Shown here piece after piece: positions 48,888 to 54,199 of a stretch of 54,199 nucleotides of DNA; position 1 is the first letter of the stretch, and the number at the start of each line of letters is the position of its first letter. Source of the DNA: an uncultured Prevotellaceae bacterium (GTDB lineage Bacteria; Bacteroidota; Bacteroidia; Bacteroidales; Bacteroidaceae); contig CACYNE010000043.1 of the NCBI GenBank assembly GCA_902775605.1, positions 1 to 54,199 of the forward strand. Reading direction: 5' to 3'. Under the pieces are notes generated by a model. That model made no database searches, was not told where the DNA came from, and saw nothing but the letters and a program-made list of their open reading frames with translations. Both the position numbers and the translations under genes were made by a program.

Positions 48888-50527
48888 AAAAAATTCTATT
48901 TTCAACGCTCCTGCTGGTGTGGCTTCTGCCCGTAGCCATGCAGGGACAAGTGAGACGGAAGAGCATCGACAATGGTGGCAGCGGGGCCTACAAGGCGGAG
49001 GCGCGCGAGGAAAAGACGTTCAAGGATGCCGTGATTTACAAGCCGGTGGACATGAAGGCGGCGGCGAAGGAGGGGCGGCTGCCCGTGCTGGTGTGGGCCA
49101 ATGGCGGGTGCAACGACACGTCGCTGCCCCACGAGCGGATGTTGAACGAGGTGGCATCGCACGGTTATGTGGTGATTGCGCTAGGCAGTATGCAGCAGCG
49201 CATCGACGACCGTCCGCTGAAGAAGTCGCCCAACGAGCAGATGCTGCAGGCGATGGACTGGATAAGCAAAGAGGCATCGAAGAAACGCAGTGAATACTAC
49301 GGCGTGGTGGATGTGGAGCAGATGGCCGTGGCCGGACAGTCGTGCGGCGGGGCGCAGGCATTAGTGGCCAGCAGCGATGCGCGTGTGAAGACGACGGTAA
49401 TGGTCAATTCGGGCATGGGCGACATGGAGATGTCGGGTGCCAGTAGCGAGTCGCTCCGTGCGCTCCACGCACCTATTCTATATATGCCGGGCGGCGAGGG
49501 CGACGTGGCCTACAGCAATGCGGTGAAGGACTACGCCCGCATCGACCATGTGTTTGCGGCCTTCGCCAATCACCTGACGGCGGGGCACAGCGGCGACTTC
49601 GACCAGCCCTTCGGCGGCAGTTTCGCCCGCATGCTCACGGCCTGGCTCGACTGGCAGCTGAAAGGCCGCGCCGATTGTGGCGACATCTTCCTGAAGAACC
49701 ACCTCGAAGCGTTCCCAGAATGGACGATGCGCTCGAAAGACACGAAGAAGGGTTTTGTGAACGAGCCGTTCACCATAATGGAAGTACACTGCACCAACCA
49801 CAAGAACCAGAATATATTCGGCAAGCTCTACCTGCCATGCGACGGCAAGGCACGGAAGCCGCTCGCCATCCTCGCCCACGGCTATAACTCGTCGTACCAC
49901 GAGACCGAGGCCTACGCCCAGACGCTGGCCATAAACGGCATCGCCGCCTACATCTTCGACTTCTGCGGCGGCGCAGTGAAAAGCCGTAGCGAGGGCAAGA
50001 CGACAGAGATGTCGGTATTCACCGAGGCCGACGACGTGGCTGCCATCGTGGAGATGGTCAGGTCGTGGGACTTCATCGAGACAAGCCGCATCGCCCTGCT
50101 CGGCTGTAGCCAGGGCGGACTAGTGGCCGCCATCGCCTCGTCGCAGATGCCCGAGGCGTTCAAGGCCGTGGTGCTGGTCTACCCCGCCCTCATGATAGCC
50201 GAACACGCCGTCAATGTGCACCCCAAAGAGGCCATTACCTCCGAGACGGGTGTCGAGGTGATGGGCATGCCCCTGTCGCACGTCTATTACGACCAGCTGG
50301 TAGGCTACAAAGTGTTCAACGAGATGAAGAAGTATCAAGGCGACGTGATGATTGTCTATGGCGACAAAGACCCCATCGCCGCTGGCGACTATATGGAGCG
50401 TGCCCGCCAGACCTACCGCAGCTGCGAGGTGAACGTGGTGCCCGGCGGTGCCCACGGCTTCCCTGCCTCCATCACCCACGTGCAGGCCAACGAGCATATT
50501 GTGAAGTTCTTGAAGAAGAAACTCTAG
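48884..50527 (+). CDS. Exported esterase with two alpha/beta-hydrolase domains
   Basis: A 547-residue protein: signal peptide 1-21, hydrolase domain A (about 25-285) with the nucleophile elbow 'VAGQSCGGAQA' (Ser153) and 'HLTAGHSGDF' as likely His region, then hydrolase domain B (about 295-547) with the elbow 'LLGCSQGGLVA' (Ser409), the acid in 'VYGDKDPI' and the His in 'PGGAHGF'. Domain B resembles bacterial feruloyl/cinnamoyl esterases; domain A resembles cutinase/chlorophyllase-like hydrolases. Location in the galactan operon suggests removal of ester groups (feruloyl or acetyl) from pectic side chains. ATGA overlap with the upstream HTH gene. Confidence 0.83.
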   Translation: MKKILFSTLLLVWLLPVAMQGQVRRKSIDNGGSGAYKAEAREEKTFKDAVIYKPVDMKAAAKEGRLPVLVWANGGCNDTSLPHERMLNEVASHGYVVIALGSMQQRIDDRPLKKSPNEQMLQAMDWISKEASKKRSEYYGVVDVEQMAVAGQSCGGAQALVASSDARVKTTVMVNSGMGDMEMSGASSESLRALHAPILYMPGGEGDVAYSNAVKDYARIDHVFAAFANHLTAGHSGDFDQPFGGSFARMLTAWLDWQLKGRADCGDIFLKNHLEAFPEWTMRSKDTKKGFVNEPFTIMEVHCTNHKNQNIFGKLYLPCDGKARKPLAILAHGYNSSYHETEAYAQTLAINGIAAYIFDFCGGAVKSRSEGKTTEMSVFTEADDVAAIVEMVRSWDFIETSRIALLGCSQGGLVAAIASSQMPEAFKAVVLVYPALMIAEHAVNVHPKEAITSETGVEVMGMPLSHVYYDQLVGYKVFNEMKKYQGDVMIVYGDKDPIAAGDYMERARQTYRSCEVNVVPGGAHGFPASITHVQANEHIVKFLKKKL

Positions 50528-50552
50528 GCTCTACATAAAAACAAACTACATA

Positions 50553-52454
50553 ATGAAACAACTACTAATGATGTTGACGATGGCATGGGCGGCAATGAGT
50601 GCCCATGCCATCACGGTGACGGACACCATCTTCAACCGCTACGCGCACGAGAACTTCGCCTTCGGGGCCGACGTGAGTTTTGTACCCATGATGGAGAGCT
50701 GGGGGACGAAGTGGCTCGACAAGAACGGACGGCAGAAGGACATCCTACAGATTCTGAAGGAACAGGGCATCAACAATATCCGTCTGCGCGTGTGGACAGT
50801 CAGCAGCGGAGCCAGCAGCAAGCAGGAGGTGGTAAGCATGTGCAAGCGGGCCAAGGCGAAGGGCATGGGCGTGATGATTGACTTCCACTACAGCGACACA
50901 TGGGCCGACCCGGGCAGCCAGACCATCCCCGCAGCGTGGACAGACCATAGCGTGGAGGCATTGGCGCAGCATGTCTATGACCACACCTACGACGTACTGT
51001 CGGCTATCAAGGCAGCTGGCATCGTACCGAAATGGGTGCAGGTGGGCAACGAGACGAAGCGCGGCATGCTCTACCCCGTAGGGCAGACGAACAAGGGCGG
51101 GAGCGTGGCTTTCGCAAAGTTCGTGCTCAATGGCTATAACGCGGTGAAGGCCGTGGACTCGACGATGCAGGTCATCGTCCACCTGCCCGACGGTCACGAC
51201 AATTCGCTCTATCGCAGCATTTTCGACGGTCTGAAGAAGAACGGCGCAAAGTGGGACATCATTGGCCTATCGGCCTATCCCCGCTGGTCGCACTTGGACG
51301 GTCCGACGATGATCACAAAGGTGATGGCCAACATCAATGACCTGAAGAGCCGCTATGGCAAGCCCTGTATGGTGGTGGAGACGGGGCACTATCCGAATGA
51401 GGCCATCGTTGGCAACCAGTACCTCGTAGGCGTGATGGACCGTATGATCAAGAATGGCGACTTGGGCTGCTTTTATTGGGAGCCGGAGTCGATGGGCGGC
51501 TACGACATGGGTGCCTGGGACGAGAGCACGAAAAAGCCCACGGTGATGATGGATGCCTTCCTGGGCGTGAAGCATACGGAGGTGTCGTGGATGATGAAGG
51601 CGACGATGCAGTCGCCCACTCGTGAGCAAACCGTAGAGGCCGGCAACCTGGAGCTACAAGCACGCATACAGCACCAGCGCAAGGGGCGCATCCAATCGGT
51701 GGAGTTTCATTTTGACAAGAAAACCGCTGGAACCTATCAAGTGGATGACCTCGCCAGCATCGGCACTATTGCCAACATCCCGTTCACCGTGGCTGACGCT
51801 CCCATCGGTGTGCATACGGCCTGGGCAAAGGCCACCGACACCTCGAAGAACACGCAGATTACGGACACTGTGACTTTTTTTGTGGGGCAGTCAGTGCTTT
51901 TCGATGGCGGCACAGTGGAGAACGGCGAACAAAAGGGCGGCACGGTGCGCTGGGGCTTTGAGCTGACTGAGAAGGGAATGTACCGCTTGGCCTTCAAATA
52001 CAGCAGTCCCGCCTTTTGTGGAACGGAGGTGTGGCTCGACGGTGACAGCATTACCAGAAGCTATTTTTACAAGAATACCGATGCCTACCAGACGATTGAC
52101 ATTGAAATGGCGCAGTCTGGCAGCCATGTTTTGCAACTGACCGCTACCGGCACTACCGGCTTGCCCGACATCACATCGCTACGTGTTTTCCCTTTGGAAG
52201 GACAGGCTGTTCCCTCGGCAGCCGACCTGACAGGCATCAGTAATCAGCGCATCGGTGGCGATGACGACATGGTAGAAATCTATAATCTCTCGGGGGTATT
52301 TGTTCGCAGGATGCCCCAGTCTCAGTTAGGATTCTCACTGGGTACGCGGTTGTCGGCAGTCGTGACTTTGCCACGCTCGGCTTTGCCGCTTGGCTTGTCC
52401 AAGAATTGCGTGGGCGGCACACCGTACATCGTGCGGAAGCAGCGGCTGAAATAA
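50553..52454 (+). CDS. GH53 endo-beta-1,4-galactanase 2 with C-terminal modules; tail damaged
   Basis: A 633-residue ORF. Signal peptide 1-19; GH53 barrel to about 340 with Glu167 ('QVGNETKRGM') and Glu276 ('VVETGHYPN'); Ig-like domain (about 345-445); a CBM6/35-like module (about 448-555, 'YRLAFKYSSPAFCGTEVWLDGD' in pieces); then the Prevotella-type tail start 'VEIYNLSGVFVRRMPQSQ' (569 onward). After that the frame runs into the 3' end of the opposite regulator gene and has no tail consensus (KGLYIV). The last roughly 45 codons (52322-52454) are antisense to the regulator, so the native tail has been replaced by read-through. The catalytic part is intact. Confidence 0.88.
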   Translation: MKQLLMMLTMAWAAMSAHAITVTDTIFNRYAHENFAFGADVSFVPMMESWGTKWLDKNGRQKDILQILKEQGINNIRLRVWTVSSGASSKQEVVSMCKRAKAKGMGVMIDFHYSDTWADPGSQTIPAAWTDHSVEALAQHVYDHTYDVLSAIKAAGIVPKWVQVGNETKRGMLYPVGQTNKGGSVAFAKFVLNGYNAVKAVDSTMQVIVHLPDGHDNSLYRSIFDGLKKNGAKWDIIGLSAYPRWSHLDGPTMITKVMANINDLKSRYGKPCMVVETGHYPNEAIVGNQYLVGVMDRMIKNGDLGCFYWEPESMGGYDMGAWDESTKKPTVMMDAFLGVKHTEVSWMMKATMQSPTREQTVEAGNLELQARIQHQRKGRIQSVEFHFDKKTAGTYQVDDLASIGTIANIPFTVADAPIGVHTAWAKATDTSKNTQITDTVTFFVGQSVLFDGGTVENGEQKGGTVRWGFELTEKGMYRLAFKYSSPAFCGTEVWLDGDSITRSYFYKNTDAYQTIDIEMAQSGSHVLQLTATGTTGLPDITSLRVFPLEGQAVPSAADLTGISNQRIGGDDDMVEIYNLSGVFVRRMPQSQLGFSLGTRLSAVVTLPRSALPLGLSKNCVGGTPYIVRKQRLK

Positions 52455-54199
52455 CTGACGGACGTGAAGCCCGTGGCATAGCTCACCTCCGTGATGGTCT
52501 GGCGGCCTTCGCGCAGCATCTCGGCTGCACGGCGCAGACGGATGGTGCGCATGAACTCGGTGGGTTTCTGTCCCGTGGCCGACTGTATCTTACGGTAGAA
52601 GGTCATACGACTCATGCACAGGTCGCTGGCCAGTTGCTCCACGGTGTAGCCTTCGTCGTTCATGTGAGCTTCTACCTTGGCGATGGCGCTTTGCAGCCAC
52701 TCGTCATTAAGCGTAGGCTGTTCCTGGACGGCGGGCTGGTTGTCATCATCGTTTGCCTGTTCCGACACCGTCACTTCCTTTTTGATGGCAGACAGGAACC
52801 GTTCACGCTGACGGTGTAGCATCCAGATGTAACTAATAAGGGCAATGAGTATCAAGCACAGCACGGCCAGCGTCCACCACACCCACTGCGGCATACGCTC
52901 GACAGCGGGGACCTGTGGTTGGCTCCAGCGACTGACGGGAGCCGTTTCCTGAAGTTCAATGCGATAGACACCTGCCGCCTCGCGGCTCTGCTGGCGCAGG
53001 GTATGACGCACGGGATCGTAGAGGCGAATGTAGCGGTCACTCACCAGTAACAACCGTCCCAGACTGTCAACGTCGAGGTGCGTCACGGCTTCACCATATT
53101 CGTTAGAGGCATAATTATCAATGGTCAGTTGTCCGTCTTTGTAGGTCATCAGCGTGCCGAAAATGGTGGCAAGCCACAAAGTGCCGTCGCTCGTAAAGGT
53201 CATCGCCGAGACATCTTTCGTGTCGTTGAGCACCACCGTCTCTTCGCCGTCTTTCATCCGCCGGATGTCTTTACCAGTGCTGAACCAGAGGTCTCCGTCC
53301 TTGTTTATCGCTAATGCCGTGGGGCGTGCCGATAGATTCCGAGTTGCGCGAATGGAGTCCGCCACATTTCGCGTCAATCCGGTACCCTCCCACCACGAAC
53401 GCTGCTCACTGTCACAGAGCACAAAGCAATTCCCCTGCATGTCGGCCACCAACATTCTGCCCTGATGATCAAGCGTGACACGGCTCATACAGACGCTGTC
53501 CTTTGGCTCCGGCTGCTGCACGGTGCCGCTGTCGGGATGATAGCATACCACGCCCTTGCCAATGGTGCCAATGAGTAGTCCGTCGGACGAAGGGTCGTCA
53601 AACAGCTCCGTCGGCGGCACGTCCAAAGGCCAAGGTGCTGGCACGAACCGGTTGCCACCGAGCTTGAGGAGTCCGCCATTCCACTCCGTGGCCCACAACC
53701 TCCCCTGACGGTCTTCGTGCAGCCAAGCGAGATATTTGTCACCAGCAGCATACGTCTTCAACAACCTGCCGTCTTCAGCAAATTCATAGACCTTCTTGTT
53801 GGCCGTCAGCCACCAGTGGCCGTTGGCGGCGACGATGATGTCGTCCACCTTTTTGTCGTCCACCTCTGGTAGCCTGCGGATGGAATAGTCCCGCTTGTCA
53901 AGTACGAATGCCCCGTGGAATGTCCCGATGATGATGTACCGCCCGGCGGCCTCGGCCAGACTGGCCACGTCGTTACTTCCCAAGAGGTCGGGGTGCTCGG
54001 CGTCGCTGCGGAACACCAGCATCTGCCGTCCGTCGTCACGGCACACGCCGCCACCCTGCGTGGCATACCACAGAAATCCCTCCGAGTCCTGCATCACCTG
54101 CATGACACGCTCCGAAGACAGCTGTTCACGGTTGGGCAACGAGAGCATCTGTCGCTCCTGTGCCCAGCCAATAAGCGGCAGCAGAACGGCTAAAATATA
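52322..54199 (-). CDS. Propeller-AraC membrane regulator, partial (start beyond window)
   Basis: At least 625 codons, open at the window edge. The upstream end reads 'ILAVLLPLIGWAQERQ', a signal peptide whose start codon lies outside. It is followed by a two-component-regulator-type beta-propeller (repeats such as 'DSEGFLWYATQGGG', 'NKDGDLWFSTGKDI', 'TSDGTLWLATIFG'), one TM helix (about 417-440 from Met 54148, 'WVWWTLAVLCLILIALISYIW' minus ends) and a C-terminal AraC domain with two HTH ('YTVEQLASDLCMSRMTFYRKI', 'TEVSYATGFTSVSYFSRCF'). It has no histidine kinase or receiver, so it is a one-piece relative of hybrid two-component systems. It probably senses galactan oligosaccharides and activates the convergent locus. 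A 25-residue tail beyond the HTH overlaps the GH53-2 frame. Confidence 0.88.
   Translation of the reverse strand, partial: YILAVLLPLIGWAQERQMLSLPNREQLSSERVMQVMQDSEGFLWYATQGGGVCRDDGRQMLVFRSDAEHPDLLGSNDVASLAEAAGRYIIIGTFHGAFVLDKRDYSIRRLPEVDDKKVDDIIVAANGHWWLTANKKVYEFAEDGRLLKTYAAGDKYLAWLHEDRQGRLWATEWNGGLLKLGGNRFVPAPWPLDVPPTELFDDPSSDGLLIGTIGKGVVCYHPDSGTVQQPEPKDSVCMSRVTLDHQGRMLVADMQGNCFVLCDSEQRSWWEGTGLTRNVADSIRATRNLSARPTALAINKDGDLWFSTGKDIRRMKDGEETVVLNDTKDVSAMTFTSDGTLWLATIFGTLMTYKDGQLTIDNYASNEYGEAVTHLDVDSLGRLLLVSDRYIRLYDPVRHTLRQQSREAAGVYRIELQETAPVSRWSQPQVPAVERMPQWVWWTLAVLCLILIALISYIWMLHRQRERFLSAIKKEVTVSEQANDDDNQPAVQEQPTLNDEWLQSAIAKVEAHMNDEGYTVEQLASDLCMSRMTFYRKIQSATGQKPTEFMRTIRLRRAAEMLREGRQTITEVSYATGFTSVSYFSRCFRTMYGVPPTQFLDKPSGKAERGKVTTADNRVPSENPN

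Noticed and set aside
1-54199. tRNA or rRNA genes
   Set aside because: The intergenic gaps I read show no cloverleaf with a TTCRA arm and no rRNA core sequence.

Overview
The window reads as chromosomal DNA of a Bacteroidales bacterium, most likely Prevotella or a close relative (Segatella/Xylanibacter type). Reasons: nearly every gene start is preceded by the Bacteroidetes promoter (-33 TTG / -7 TAnnTTTG, about 20 bp apart) rather than a Shine-Dalgarno site; there are SusD, TonB-receptor and GLPGLI genes, propeller-AraC regulators, lipoproteins whose Cys is followed by Asp/Asn-rich residues, and the 'IYNLNGQ...KGLYIVNG' C-terminal tail common in Prevotella. Assignments come from reading the sequence; no database search was run.

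Layout. 1-3 kb: a secreted unknown and a fibronectin-like surface lipoprotein whose C-terminal tail has been cut off. 3.1-9.9 kb: two tandem copies of a two-gene sensor module, each a kinase-dead HAMP protein overlapping a complete histidine kinase, with no response regulator. 10-15 kb: GH2 beta-galactosidase, upp, pckA. 15-25 kb: a DUF3667-like membrane protein and a long cluster of six GLPGLI proteins with a broken TonB receptor and one unknown. 25-30 kb: an unknown small gene, then aroQ - O-methyltransferase - rbfA - LolC/E-like permease, a CDF metal transporter and a cupin lipoprotein. 30-33 kb: a TonB receptor.

33-45 kb is the most interesting part. cysK, an O-acetylhomoserine/cystathionine-type PLP enzyme, an orphan SusD and a three-gene operon (YtkA-like lipoprotein, OprC-like TonB receptor with CxxxM, DAACS symporter) each have a promoter preceded by the same pair of tandem inverted repeats, ATACCA-N6-TGGTAT and a weaker copy 22-23 bp away. 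The repeats are centred near -42 and -65, an activator-like geometry. This predicts one regulon joining sulfur amino-acid synthesis with uptake of a copper- or sulfur-linked nutrient. Between these genes lies a PLP (vitamin B6) operon, pdxS-pdxT, led by a protein fusing a degenerate ThiD-type kinase fold to an AraC DNA-binding domain: a candidate B6 sensor-regulator.

45-54 kb is a type I arabinogalactan/galactan locus: GH51 arabinofuranosidase, two GH53 endo-galactanases, a double alpha/beta-hydrolase esterase, a stand-alone AraC HTH protein, and a convergent membrane propeller-AraC regulator that runs off the window.

Non-coding structure is rich. There is a 22-bp repeat array that can fold into a three-way junction (24.9 kb), an inverted array of about ten TTAACAT elements at 11-12 bp steps (41.2 kb), and families of 7-, 8- and 9-bp tandem microrepeats at gene borders, some of them in frame inside outer-membrane receptors.
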